A stretch of 64,000 nucleotides of DNA from Fremontodendron californicum (Eukaryota; Streptophyta; Magnoliopsida; Malvales; Malvaceae): contig JAULJL010000018.1 in the NCBI GenBank assembly GCA_030761205.1, forward strand, positions 14,838,501-14,902,500, given 5' to 3'. The notes beneath the pieces are model-generated. The model was not told the DNA's origin. It saw only the letters and a list, made by a program, of their open reading frames with translations, and made no database searches. Positions 11,576-23,406 of the stretch are shown here, piece by piece (position 1 is the first letter of the stretch; the number at the start of each line of letters is the position of its first letter). The translations under genes and the position numbers were made by a program.

Positions 11576-14500
11576 TAGTCGAAATCAAGATTCGAAGTTG
11601 AAGTGAACAATGGTGAAGGAATTTTGATAATCGAAGGTCTACAACGAAAGATAGTGAGTTTGAAAGACAGGTTGCAAAAAGTCAGTGTAGAGAAATACCT
11701 AATTTGACAAATTTAGGGAAAAGTGCATAAACGATCAAATTGGACGAAATTGGAGGTTCCAAATAGAATAAGATCAATAAATACGGATATGGGAAGGTCC
11801 AATTTTGAAGCGGAGTTGAAGGAAGAATTGGTTTGAATAGAAAAAGGAAAATAAGGATTTAATCAATAAATTGGAAATTCAAAAATTTGGGAAAAACTGC
11901 AGAGATGGCCCTATTTGGTGAAATTGAAGCCCCTGATTCATAAAGGATAAATAAATAAAAAATATTCCAAGTCCCAATTTGAAGTGGATCCCAAAGAAGA
12001 GCCGGTTGGAAGAAAAACTGAAAAACTAGAAAAATCCCGATATTGAGAAAAAGGGAAAACTAAATCGGAGAGGAATTCAGATGTAAAAATTAGGCAATTT
12101 CAGACCAACTCCAATTCAATATATAACAAAGGCAGTGGAAAAAGAAAATCCAAAAATTGGGCTCGTTTTGAGTAAAATCATGGTTTCGGGGTTTAAAGAG
12201 CAATTTTGGCAAATTCGAGAAAAAAAGAGAACGAGCTCGGAAAATCATGAAAACTTCCATAACTGAGTTTTATATTTTATGGAAGGGATTGGAGAATAAA
12301 CATCCAGAATCAGAGATCAAATGAAAGAAGACAAAGTTTGGGTGCACTAATCCAAAATTCCAAGAGAAAATTCTGGGAAAAATTAAAAACGAGCTCGGAA
12401 AATTATGAAAACTTCCAGATCTAAATTTTATATTTATGGAAGAGATTGGAGAAGAAAAATCTGAAATCGGAGCTGAAATAAAAAGAAGGCAAAGTTTGGG
12501 TGCACTAATCCGAAATTCCAAGAGAAAATTCTGGGAAAAATATAGAACGAGCTCGAAAAATTATGAAAACTTACAGACCTGAGTTTTATATTTTATGGAA
12601 GGGATTGGAGAAGAAAAATTCGGAATCGGAGCTTACATAGAAAAAGACAAAGTTTGGGAGGCACTAAACCCAAACTTTAAAGAAAAATCCGGGAAAAATA
12701 GAATCCGAGCTCGGAAAAATATGAAAACCTCTAGAACTGAGTTTTATATTGGATGAGATGAATTGGAAAAGAAAAATCCAAAATTGGGGTCCATTTGTAA
12801 TTAAATTAAGTTTGGGGGCCAAAATATAATTTTATCGAAGAAACCGAAAAGGGCCATTTTGCAAATAAAAAAAAAGGAATGGCCTAGAAATTTCCAAGCC
12901 ATTTTCGGCCAGTTGCTGATTAAATGGAGGAGTGTGATCATCTTGAATCAAATGACCAAGGTTGAATAGCAAGATGACATTTTTAAAAGGACAAGATTCT
13001 CCACTACTTTTCCTACATGGCATTTTAGCCCAATGGGAAGTCTCCAAATTGCAAAGCCATGTGAAGACCATGTGAAGAGCATGTGAAGGCTATGAGATGA
13101 TGCCAAGTAGGATTAAAAATTCCACAAAGAAAGATATTTTAATAGTAAGCCGTATGATCATGACATGTGGCTTAGATATTTTGTAGAGATAGGAGACAAG
13201 AATACTAGGTGGCATTGTTGGCCAATGAGAGGCTAGGAAACCCTTAATTTGAGGGAAGCATCATGCAAATAGGGAACAAGCACCCTTAATTTAAGGAAAG
13301 CATCATGCAAGGAGGGAACATTTTTTAGCCATGTGGCAAGGATGTTGGAGGAGCATGCAAAGCATGACAAAGGCTAAAAAAATAAAACACACTCTCTACA
13401 CTATAACAAGGGGTGGCCGGCCAACACCAAAGGTGGGGATTCAGTTTTTCTTCAAGGAATTTTCACTAGACTCTTGAGAGAAAAGAAGGAAGAAAAAGAA
13501 AAGAAAGGAGGAGAATTTCGAGAGCTTGATTTGGAAAGCAATTGCTAGGTAGCTATGACCTCATTTCTTCTTTTTTAATTATTTTCTTTGATACAATGTT
13601 ATTTTCTTCTCTTTTTCCATGTGATTTATTAACTTTTTGTTGAATAAAAAGGTTTTCAAAAATAAATTTTAAAGGTTGTCTCTCCTTCATTCCTCATTCT
13701 TTATCAAATAACCAAGTTGACAAAATTTTTTACACATCTACCTAAGGGATTTTTTGTGCTTGTTCTTGCTTGATTATTCTTGCTTGTTTGTGTGTTCATA
13801 TTTTTTAACTCATGATTGATCCATTATAATATGATTGTGGGCTGTAAAATCATGCATTTCATGACATTTTCAACTAGGTTTTTGGCCCAGAGCAACCAAT
13901 GATCTCAAGCCAAAAATCCCTTGCCTATACTTGTTGAAAGAGTGATAGTTTAGATTGGGTATTCTGACTTTGGATTTTTTTTTCACTACTCGTCTTTGTT
14001 CAAAATAAAATGATTTTTTTACCTCAAGCAGTAGACATTTAGAGGACCATGGTATTGTTTTCAAGATTTTTTAGATTTTTTTATCATGTTTGAAAAAATG
14101 GTTTTCGATAAAGCAGTTTTTAGCTCACTGTTTTGACTTTGGTGAAAACTCGGTCAACGTATCCTTATTCCAAAAAGTAAGCTACTTTTTTTTTTCATGG
14201 AGATCATCATGTTCTAGGTCTACACTAATTTTTCCAGAATTTTTTGAATTTTTTAAGAAGGGTAAAAAAATAGTTTTTCAAAATTGGTTGTGGGAGTCAA
14301 AATTGTTTTTAAGGACCAATAGTTTTCTGTTTTTATTAGTATACAAAGAGGGGGCTGATTTGGGACATTGGTTACTATCTTAGGTTGATTTCCATGTCAT
14401 TTCAAGAATAAAATTTGATTTTATAAAAGTCGGGTCAAGGGTGGTCAACCCGGGTTTCAAAACTAGGAAAAATAGAGCCTTTTTTGGGGGAGGTATTTGG

Positions 14501-15009
14501 CTATAGCTTTATTTTCAACCAAAAAAATCCAATTATTTTTAAACCCGAGCCCAAAGTCATTCAATTTTGAAAATCCGATTTAAGTTTCTCCCAAAGGTAG
14601 TCGGATACCTTTTTAGGTATACGGATGTCTTTACTTCAAGGAAGAAATACATCTTCATGCATTGCATTTTTAAAAATGTTTTTACTTAATTTGGCATAAA
14701 AATCGTGCTCCTACGTTTCCTAATCATTTGGCGAGAATTAGTTCTTAATCTTTGCCGGGTTTGCCGGGGAGGTTAGGAAATTATTCAATGCACGTGGTTA
14801 TGAAATCACAAGGCATGGATTTTGTTTTATTCTGAATCATATAAATATCATATGAAAGAATTATTTTCCAAGCTTTGCCGGGAAGCACGGTAATATTTTT
14901 CGACGTATGCCATCTGTATGATTCCTCACATGAAGAATCTATTTCAAAATAATGATGTGTGCATGTGATGATGATGTGATTATGAATATTTTATGATGAT
15001 GTAATTTTG

Positions 15010-15560
15010 TGATTTTGCCATGTCAAGCATGCCATGTCATTCCTTCATATGCTATGTCATTTAGAATTTGCCATGTCAAGCATGCTATGTCATTCATTCA
15101 CATGCCACGTCATTCATTCATATGCTATATCATTTAGAATTTTCCATGTCAAGCATGCCATGTCATCATACATGTGCCATATCATTTAGAATTTGCCATG
15201 TCAAGCATGTCATACCATTCATTCATGTGCCATATCATTTAGAGCATGATATGTCATTCATTCACATGCTATGTCATTCATTAATGTACCATATCATTTG
15301 GATTTTGCCATGTCAAGCATGTCATACCATTCATTCACTCATGTGCCATGCCATCTAGATTAGGCCATGTCATTAATGCATATGCCATGCCATGTCATTT
15401 ATTTCATATGCCATGTTATTCATTCATTTGCCATATCATTTAGAGCATGCTAAGTCATTCTTTCACATGCCATGTCATTCATTTCTTTATGCCATGTCAT
15501 TTAGATTTTTTCCATGTGAAGCATGTCATGTCATTATTTCGTGTACCATGTGATAATAAA
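15010..15560 (+). repeat. 'gccatgtcaagcatg' repeat block in element 1 LTR
   Basis: Irregular units of about 55-75 bases made of 'tgccatgtcaagcatg', 'tcattcattcacatg' and 'atatcatttagaattt'. It corresponds in position to the AT-rich blocks of the other LTRs. ORFs here are repeat translations. Confidence 0.7.
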
Positions 15561-16619
15561 ATGTTTGCCATGCCATGATAAATATGCATGTATATTTACT
15601 TTTTATCTTAGTGACATTTTTGCATATTCATGGTCATTTTCTATGATTTTTAAAAATCATGAAAAGCAAAAAATATTTTTAATAAATCAAGATTATTCCC
15701 GAGTTAAAATAATTCATGAATTCTCTGCCGGGTCTATCGGGGAGGATATCATCAATTATCATTAACAACGGAATATCTTTTTTTTTCCAAAAAATGAGGA
15801 TGATTCAGAGTATTTCAAAATCAAGGAAAAATTCCATGTTTTGCCGAGTTTGTCGAAAAATATGGAAAATTTTATGTTAATAAATTCTGGATCATTTTCA
15901 AAATATGATACGAAATTTTTAGGGAATTATTTTCAAACACCAAATTTAAAACCGACCTTTTTACCGAGAATCAAGATAACACACGATTATTAAGCTACCA
16001 ATTTATATGGGCGTTGCGGGGATGCTAATTCTTCCCCGCACGTAACAGACTCCCGAACCCGCACTTGTTTTCTTTGGTTCAAAGCGCAAACTTCAAAATT
16101 TATTTTAAAATGTTTCAATTAATTTTAAAATATTTTTTTCAAAACCGATTTTAATAGGTGACCGTTCACACCTAGCCAAAAAAGATTGGTGGAGACTCCA
16201 TTTCTTTTTCGAGGTCATTTTCATATCCTCAATCTTTAATTAAGAGGAATTAAGTCATCTTTTTCTTGATTTCTTTCAATGTCACACTCTTAATGAATGG
16301 CTGGATTGTCCCCGCAATGGGGGCAGATTTTTTCGGACTTTTTGTGAGGGGTTGCGACATGAACATTATGATTTTTGTAACCAATCCTTATTTTGAGTGG
16401 ATAGTGTATGTAATTTCAAGCTACCCTTTTACGTAGCACTTGTTTTAGCTAAATATGTTGGTATAGCAATTTAGCATGTTTCCCTTATGCTTGTGGTAAT
16501 GAAAACCTCTTGTTTATCATAATGTCTGGTTATAACATGTATATGTGATAACTTGAGTTATCCATTTGTATGCTGTTATATAACTGTGATACCTATGTAT
16601 GGTAGTTGTAGTTGTAGAG

Positions 16620-17670
16620 CATGTTTGTGTGATAACCTGAGTTATCCACTTATATGCGCAAGTTGTTGATCAGACGACTGGAGCATGTTTTTGTGATAAT
16701 TTGAGTTATCCACTTATATGCAAGAGTTGTCGATCAGGCGACTGGAGCATGTTTGTGTGATAACTTGAGTTATCCACTTATATGCGAAGATTGTCAAGCA
16801 TGTTTGTGCGGTAACCTCGATTACTCACTTTTATGAGAAAATTGTCGATCAGACGACTAGAGCATGTTTGTGTGATAACTTGAGTTATCCACTTATATGC
16901 GAGATTATTGAGCATGTTTGTGCAGTAACCTGGATTACTCACTTATATGCGAAAGTTGTCTATCAGGCGGCTGAAGCATGTTTGTTTGATAACCTGGGTT
17001 ACTCACTTATATGCTATAGTTGTTGATCAGGTGACTGGAGTATGTTTGTTTGATAACTTGAGTTATCCACTTATATGTGAAGATTGTCGAGCATGTTTGT
17101 ATGGTAACCCGGGTTACTCACTTATATGCGAAAGTTGTCGATCAAATGACTGTAGCATGTTTGTGTGATAACTTGAATTATTCACTTATATGCGAAGATT
17201 GTCGAGCATGTTTGTGCGGTAACAGGGTTACTCATTTATATGCAAAAGTTTTCGATCAGACATCTGAAGCATGTTTTTAATAATTTTAGTTATCCACTTA
17301 TATGCGAAAGTTGTCGATCGGGCGACTGAAGCATGTTTGTGTGGTAACTTGAGTTATCCACTTATATGCGAAGATTGTCAAGTATGTTTGTGCGGTAACC
17401 TAGGTTACTCACTTATATGCTAAAGTTGTAGATCAAATTACTGAAGCATGTTTGTGTGATAACATGAGTTATTCACTTATATGCGAAGATTGTCCAGCAT
17501 GTTTTTGCGGTAACCTGGGTTACTCACTTATATGCGAAAGTTATCGATCAGATGACTGGAGCATGTTTTGTGATAACTTGAGTTATCCACTAATATGTGA
17601 AGATTGTCGAGCATGTTTATGTGGCAACCTAGGTTACTCACTTATATGCGAAAGTTTGTTGAGCAGTTGA
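16620..17670 (-). repeat. 115-bp dimeric satellite in T 3' UTR
   Basis: About nine dimers. One half (about 51 bases) has 'gtgtgataacttgagttatc' and the other (about 64 bases) has 'gtgcggtaacctgggttact' plus 'gtcgatcagacgact'. Equivalent points at 16745, 16860 and 16973 give a period near 115. It lies just downstream of the integrase remnant on the minus strand, the position of 3'-UTR satellites in Tat elements. Confidence 0.8.
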
Positions 17671-17750
17671 AGTTGTGAATAAATTGAGAGACTATCTGTT
17701 TAGCGTGCCATAAAAAGGTACGATGGACCCACTGTTGTTGTAATTATTTT

Positions 17751-18900
17751 AATGGTGAATCAAAAATTGCAAATAATATATTTTGAGATGTACAATGTTC
17801 CAGGTGTTTGGAATCTACTTCTTATTCATATTCTTCAACCTATAAGCCCCATACCCAACCACTTGAGGGATTTCTGCTACTGGTCTACTTGCCTCGAAGC
17901 ATCTTAGGACTAGGTCTCCTACTTGGAACTGTTTGTAGTTATCCCTCCAATTGTAGTACCTGGCTACTTGCTGAGCCCTTGCAAACATTCTTATTTTTGC
18001 ATGATCTCATGTCTCTTCTAGCAGGTCTAAGTTGGTTCTGAGGTCAATATCCTTTAGTGCCAGGTTGACATTCTCAGTTCGTAGACTTTGGACTCCTATT
18101 TCAATTGGGATGACTGCTTCAGTACCATATACAAGGTTAAAGGGCATTTCACCAATAGTTTGGCAATCTGAAGTTCTGATCTCCCAAAGAATACTTGGTG
18201 TTTCCTCAACCCAAGCTCCCTTTGCTTCATCAAACTTTTTCTTTAGTGGCTGAAGTATGTTCTTTTTCATTGATTCCACCTAGCCGTTGGTCTGAGGGTG
18301 AGACACCGAGCTATGGACCACCTTTATGTAGAACCTTTTGCAAAAACCTTTCATCTTGTCAGCCTGGAACTGAGGGCCATTGTCATCGACTACTGTATTA
18401 GAGATTTCGAACCGTTAGAATATGAACCGCCACATGAAGCTCTCAATTGTTCTAACAGTTATAGTTACCACTGGTTCTGCTTTGACCAATTTAGTGAAGT
18501 AATCATGTCACAATTAGGAATTTCTTCTAGGCTGTGGCGACTGGAAAGGTCCCAAGATGTCAATCCCCACATAACAAATGGTCAGGGACTGAAAAATTGT
18601 TTGAGGGCTTTCGCAAGCTATCTCGAGATTCATGCAAAACGTTGACACTTGTCACATCTTCTCACCAGATCTTACTTCTTTTTTCATTGTTGGCTAGAAG
18701 AAACCTTGTCGTAGTGCTTTCTGTGCCAAGGCTCTTCCTCCCAGATAATTTCCATACACACCCTCGTGTATCTCTTGAAGCACGTATTCAGACACCTATG
18801 GAGGCAGACATCTCAATAATGGTAGGGTGAACGACTTTTTGTACAGCACGTCATTTATCGGTGTGTATTTGGTGGCTCTCTTTTCTAGTCTTTTGTCGAG
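17751..18900 (-). pseudogene. T integrase remnant
   Basis: Integrase would join the cDNA to chromosomal DNA. In minus-strand order one sees a degraded zinc-finger segment near 18780, the first catalytic Asp in a DILGPFQSP segment near 18560, the second in VVDDNGPQF near 18380, and the third-residue region NG*VES at about 18285-18274. A TAG (18282-18280) replaces the usual Gln just before the catalytic Glu. The C-terminal part is well kept: TSDCQTIGEMPFNLVYGTEA, then ARAQQVARYYN, VGDLVLR and NTWNIVHLKIYY, ending near 17751. These are standard plant Ty3/gypsy integrase signatures. Nonsense codons make it non-functional. Confidence 0.85.
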
Positions 18901-19079
18901 TGTAGGGCCAGCAGGTACTGTGCTATTATTGAGGAATAAGATTATGGGGGTCATCCACATGCCTGTAATGGTTAGAGTTAGGACTTAGGTCTCTCTCTCA
19001 TATCTAGGCGATTTTACACGTTTCAGGAGTATTTTTCCTCTACTGGTTATTTCTAACAAGCTCGCCATCTTGGATAAGG

Positions 19080-19445
19080 AGTCTGCTCAACCATTATTAG
19101 CCTGTGATATTTGTTTCACTGGAAGACACTCAAAGTCTTTGAATAGGGTGCTGATTATGTTGTGGTACTTTGCTAGTGTTTGATCCTTTACCTCATATTC
19201 ACTATTAACTTGGTTTACGACCAGTTGTGCATCGGTGTATGCTTGCAAAGTCTTGGCCCCCAGGTTGATAGCCAACTCCAATTTTGCTATTTAGGCTTCA
19301 TACTCTACGGCATTATTGGGGGTAGAAAACTCAAAGGACAAACTATATTGCCACTCTTGACCGCATGGGTCGATCAGTAGAACTTCTGCTTCGGACCTAT
19401 CTTTACCTGATGACTCATCGACGTATAGAATCAAGGTGTCTTTAG
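19080..19445 (-). pseudogene. T second RNase H (archaeal-type) remnant
   Basis: A second RNase H-like domain follows the RT-linked one. Visible are LYVDESSGKDRSEAEV (family usually VDGSS), NNAVEYEA and AYTDAQLVVNQVNSEY. The last is the typical Asp-containing motif of the extra RNase H of the Tat lineage. A stop after NNAVEYEA and another near 19087 interrupt it. This duplication is the main reason for placing T in Tat. Confidence 0.8.
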
Positions 19446-19606
19446 TCTATGGTTCAGGCATTGGGGTTTTATGGTGGCTTTGGTCGTTGTTGAGGATCCA
19501 TACTACTTGTAAGCTGGTTTAGGGTCTAGTCTTAAGTATTGGATGGGAGCTGTTGCTGTTGTGAAGGAATATTATGCTAGAAAGCTGGTGAGAGCCTGGT
19601 CTTTAA

Positions 19607-20368
19607 TCATCTTCCTGGGTTTGTACTGTAACCCGAATTTGCGGAGCTCCACACTCCATTGGACCAGTCTCCTTGCGAGTCAACTTTGAGGAGGAGCTCC
19701 TTAAGTGGTTGATCAATTAGAACTGTAATAGGGTGAGCTTGGAAGTATTGCCTCAACTTTCTGACAGCAATTATCAAGGCGTAGACCACCTTTTCAAGTC
19801 TTATGTAATTAAGCTCTCCATTTTGTAGTGCTCTGTTAACATAGTACACGGGCAACAACACTTTGGAGATCTCCTTCACTAATACTGCTACCACTGTTTT
19901 ATCTGATGTTGCTAAATACAAGGACAACTGCTCTCCCAGTTTGGGGCTCGCTAGAAGCGATGTCAATAAGAGATATTGTTTCAATTCCTCAAATTCTTTT
20001 TGGCTGTTTTCATTCCACTTGAATCTAGTTGCACTGTGCAATATCTTAAGGAAAGGCAAGCATTTAACAGCCAATTTAGAAATAAAGTGATTTAATGATG
20101 CTACTCTACCTGTCAAACATTTTACTTCCTTTGTAGTTGTAGGGGGTGTCATGTCTAGTATAGCATAGATTTTTTCAGGTTTTGCTTCAATTCTCCTGGA
20201 GGAAACAATGAACCTTAAGAACTTTCCCGCGGCTACCCTAAATGTACACTTGGCAGGGTTTAGTTTCATGGCATACATGAGCAGTACTTGGAATGTTTCT
20301 GCTAAGTCATAAATGTGTTGGTTTATGGAGAGGCTCTTTACTAGCATGTCATCAATGTAGACTTCCAT
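19607..20368 (-). pseudogene. T reverse transcriptase C-terminal half and RNase H
   Basis: The longest open stretch of T, 253 codons. It opens with the RT catalytic box MEVYIDDMLVKS (YIDD at 20359-20348). It continues through the RT thumb and connection region (RRIEAKPEKIYAILDM, KEVKCLTGRVASLNHFIS) into the RNase H domain (LYLATSDKTVVAVLV, YYVNRALQNGELNYIRLEK). A frameshift separates it from the N-terminal RT half at 20664-20410. Copying of element RNA would have depended on it. Confidence 0.88.
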
Positions 20369-20409
20369 AGATCTATGATTTGTTGTTTGAAGACCTTATT
20401 TACCAAGTG

Positions 20410-20930
20410 CTAGTAGGTTGCTCTAGCATTTTTTAGGCCAAATGGCATTACTTGATAGCAGAAGATCACATTTTCGGTGATGAAAGTTGTCTTCTCTTGG
20501 TCAATTGGATCCATTTTTATCTGATTATAACCAGAAAAGGCATTCATGAAACCTAGGTACTTATGCCCAGCAGAGGCGTCCACAAGTCTGTTGATTGCTG
20601 GGAGGCTATCTCTAGGACAAACTTTGTTCAGGTCAGTGAAGTCGACACATTCTCCACTTCTCATTGGCTTTTTTTCACCATAACTACATTAGCTAACCAC
20701 TCCGGATACTATACTTCCTTGATGCAACTTGATGTAAGAAACTTTTTTAGTTTTTTCCCTGATTGCCTATATCCTTTTTGGAGCAAATCGTCATTTTTTT
20801 GTCTGATTGGTTTCATGCTTGGGTCTATGTTGAGAGGCATGATGACCTGGGTATCTATTCCAGGCATGTCAGCTATAGACCAAGCAAATATATCGACATT
20901 CTTGCGTAAGAAACATGTCAAGTAGTTTTT
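20410..20930 (-). pseudogene. T reverse transcriptase N-terminal half
   Basis: Minus-strand segments in two frames. The stretch 20921-20709 has NVDIFAWSIADMPGID and LNIDPSMKPIRQK, the usual linker into RT. After a frame change, YPEWLANVVMVKKKP and then CVDFTDLNKVCPRDSLPAI, YLGFMNAFSGYNQIKMDP and QVMPFGLKNARATY give RT motifs up to the one before YIDD. Stops or frameshifts near 20709 and 20410 make it inactive. Confidence 0.85.
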
Positions 20931-21299
20931 GCTCTAAGCTTTATGGAAGCTCCGATATTAGTGGAAAGATCAGGGTCGTCTTCATATAACGGGATGGAGG
21001 TTTTTCTTCTGTTGGTTGAGCCTTGTAGTATCCAAAGCCCTTTCTGCTGTCGAGGCTTTCGAGTGTCAATGACTGGGGGTGAGTTGGAGTGATAAGGTTC
21101 ATTATTGTAGTTTCCGAGCAAGAAGGGTCGGTACTGGTGTCGATAAAGTAGGGCTACGGGAGCTATTTTTTGGTCAATTAGATGGATAGTAGGTGGCACT
21201 GTCTAGCCGTTGTTTGGTTGATTTTAGGTAACCAATCCCGGTTGGTGTTGGGAATTTAACTGTAGTAGACTGTTGTTACCAGCTTGGTCTTTTTCATTA

Positions 21300-21700
21300 G
21301 TGGTCATTTTAAGATGACATTATAGCAGATGGCTGGTCATCCGCAAGGAAGTCTACCATGGTTGTGGTTGTGTGTTCTCCATCCCCTAATGCAATAGGAA
21401 GTACGATAGATCCCTTCACTAGTATTAGCTGGTTTGCAAAACCGTAGATTGGTGGTGAAGAGGTTAGATCCTTTTCAATGAGTCTCATTCTTAGGAATGC
21501 TTCCCATTGCATTATTTCAACAGCACTACCATTGTCGGCCAGAATTCAGTTCACCTGATATCCTATGATCGTCGACACAATGATTGAATCACTCTCATTG
21601 TCCATAACAAGTTTATTGTCATCCTTGGTGAAGGTTATGAACAAATCATCCTATTTTATTCTTTTTGGTGGGAAATCAATGGCCATAATGTTACGGAGAT
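21300..21700 (-). pseudogene. T aspartic protease remnant
   Basis: The active-site box reads ILADNGSAVEIM (Asp codon 21536-21534), a DNGSA variant of the usual D[TS]G, a form common in plant Ty3/gypsy elements. A TGA lies just upstream. It is followed by FANQLILVKGSIVLPIAL, the usual second half of the fold. This enzyme would process Gag-Pol. The region between here and RT (20931-21299) is diverged linker. Confidence 0.75.
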
Positions 21701-21839
21701 GGCCTTTCTTTTGGATTTGCTAGTTGCTCACTCTTCTGTTGCCTCTATTATGACGTTTATAGTGCCAATTATTGGTGTTTACCAGCTGCTTTATCATGGT
21801 TTTTGGGTGGTGAATGCGGACGATTAGTTCTTATTGCTT

Positions 21840-23162
21840 TTTTTCATGAACTGATTGATCTCCCCTCTCTAAAATAATGATTTGATTGCATTCTTGAGGC
21901 TAAAATAGTCCTCAGTGATATGGCTGATGTCATTATGAAATTCATAGTGCTTTTTGGGTTTCTTTTAGCTTTATCACCTTTTAGTGGAGGGAGTCTCTCA
22001 ACAAGGCCTTCTTTCATTATCGTGTTGAGGATTTGTGTTCTGCTGCCATTTAGCGAGGTAAATTTCTCTTACTTAGAGTAGGAAGGTTCCCGTTCTCTCT
22101 TTCTGTTCTGGTGGTTTTGGTTATTTTGGGTGGCTTTGTTATCTTGCTGTTGTCTTTGATCGAAACGGTCCTGTCTTTTCCCTGATCGACTAAAACGATC
22201 CTTGCATTGGTCTCTGTTCGATCGCTCAAGTTTTCTAGAGGCTAATTCAATTTCCTCTGCCTTAACGTACTTTTAGGTATTTTCATATAGTTGGTATAGT
22301 TTTGTGGGTTGGGCATCTGTGAGGGCATAACGGAGGTGCTTGTGCCGTACCCTTGAGGTGAATGCTTGAATGACCCATTCAGTATTCAGTTCTCGGACCT
22401 CTAAAGTAGCTAAGTTGAACCTCTTAATATACTCGCGTAGAGTCTCATATGGGTTCTGTTTTATGGACATCAAACTAGCAGATGTCTTTGCTACTGTCCT
22501 ACAACTCCCAAAATGAACTAGGAAATTTCTTCCCAATTGGTCGAAGTTGATGATTTACCCAAGGTTCCGAGAGTACCACCAAATTCTGGCTGGGCCCCAA
22601 AAAGTAGTAAGGAAGATTCTGCATTGCATGACATCTGGTACATTCCTCAAGTTATGGAATGACCTAAAGTGGTTTATGTGGTCGACAAGACCTGTAGTGC
22701 CATCGTATGTGTCTGGGGAGAGTTTTATTTTCTATGGTATTGGTACTTGGCGAATGACTAGGAAGAGTGGTTGTGCTTGTCGTCGTCGAGCCAGTCTAGG
22801 TCGTATTTGTTGGGTTGTCTGAGGCTTTTGAGCTCTTGTTTCAATGCTGTAACCTGCTCTACTAGGTCTGAATCCTGGAGTGGGTAAGTGAACTTTTCTG
22901 TAAGGGTGTTCAATTTTCTTGCAGCATGTTTTTCTTTCTGTTGCTGCCTTTGCTTTTCATGGTTATCGCTTTGTGGGGATGAGCTAGAACTCTCTTGTTG
23001 CTTTGTTTGGTTTTGGTGAGCAGTATTTTGGGTTTGAATATCAGGTTGGCGATCAGGTTGTGGTTGAGCTAAGCAAGCAAGATGTTGCTGATTTTGTTGG
23101 ATAATTTCTTGTTGGGAAGCAATTTGGTTGGTCAACACCTGGAATTGGGCCAGGTTGGGCAT
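21840..23162 (-). pseudogene. gag: T gag remnant (capsid and nucleocapsid)
   Basis: The likely start ATG is at 23162. A Gln-rich N-terminal stretch (22758-23162) with short poly-Gln and poly-Ser runs is followed, after a frame change, by the capsid domain: YDGTTGLVDHINHFRS, PARIWWYSR, then SASLMSIKQNPYETLREYIK and FNLATLEVREL (to 22273). Further on, near 21980-21840, is a degraded nucleocapsid-like segment (HYEFHNDISHITEDYF). This Gag is clearly different from the Gag of elements 1, 2 and 4, so T is not their close relative. Several stops are present. Confidence 0.8.
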
Positions 23163-23167
23163 GATAA

Positions 23168-23406
23168 TCAAGCTGTGGTATGAAATGTGGTAGAGCAGGG
23201 TGTAGCAAAAAAAATCATCTGTGTTATCTCGACCGAAAGAAGGGGCATCCTCATGTTGGCTATTGGAGAGAAGCAATCGTAGTCCACCTTAAAACCCCAC
23301 TGTTCAGCAGCCCTTCTCTGAAGGACAAAATATTGGTATTTGTTTGGGTGAGCATTATTGGGAATATCCATAATGGTCTTCTTGTGGCGAGCCTGAAGGT
23401 AATACC
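23168..23406 (-). pseudogene. T upstream ORF, C-terminal fragment
   Basis: Minus-strand frame with YYLQARHKKTIMDIPNNAHP and YQYFVLQRRAAEQWGFKVDY. It resembles the 'putative gypsy type transposon' (Transposase_28-like) proteins encoded ahead of gag in some plant Tat elements; function unknown. It is cut at 23406 by element 2, and the same reading frame resumes at 44190-44451 on the far side. The first codons often predicted here lie inside the element 2 LTR and are not genuine. Confidence 0.65.
23402..23406. repeat. Target-site duplication, left copy (element 2)
   Basis: ATACC directly before the LTR terminus at 23407; ATACG directly after the other terminus at 44189. Four of five bases match, as expected for an aged 5-bp duplication made by a Ty3/gypsy integrase. 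Confidence 0.65.

Larger units (their letters stand above)
4567..16359 (+). mobile_element. Element 1: gag-only LTR retrotransposon (plus), 5' LTR not in window
   Basis: Plus-strand internal region followed by a 3' LTR. Its first bases match element 4 at about 58377, some 890 bases after that element's 5' LTR, so element 1's own 5' LTR and PBS should lie to the left, beyond inserted element 0. Order: 93-bp array, gag pseudogene, 2.1-kb spacer without pol, three repeat blocks, 3' LTR ending TTGCGACA at 16359. The PPT and the exact LTR start are missing. The base after 16359 begins sequence of element T, so element 1 is inserted in T's 3' untranslated part. It is the most diverged member of the family here. 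Confidence 0.8.
11420..16359 (+). mobile_element. Element 1 3' LTR (plus)
   Basis: The end is exact: TTGCGACA at 16352-16359, followed by unrelated sequence instead of a PBS, hence a 3' LTR. The start is eroded: the usual TGTAGACACC and the PPT are missing, and homology resumes around 11410-11430 ('aaaattattgtctggg'). A GTCAA cluster is at 11505-11575, the ~155-bp unit array at 11930-12850 and a CATGTC-rich repeat block at 15010-15560. Length is about 4.9 kb. It is the most diverged LTR of the family in this window. Confidence 0.8.
16360..23406 (-). mobile_element. Element T: decayed Tat-type Ty3/gypsy element (minus), main part
   Basis: On the minus strand the order is an upstream-ORF fragment, gag, protease, RT, RNase H, a second RNase H and integrase, then a tandem-repeat 3' UTR. 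Two RNase H-like segments are a mark of the Tat lineage. Stops and frameshifts occur throughout. Neither LTR is in the window: the left side is cut by element 1 and the right side by elements 2 and 3. A further 262 bases of T survive at 44190-44451. T is the oldest layer of the nest. Bases 16360-16620 are AT-rich and show nothing I recognise. Confidence 0.85.

Noticed and set aside
17808..18830. Plus-strand ORFs of 70-115 codons across the integrase region
   Set aside because: Shadow frames of the decayed minus-strand integrase, which explains the sequence much better.
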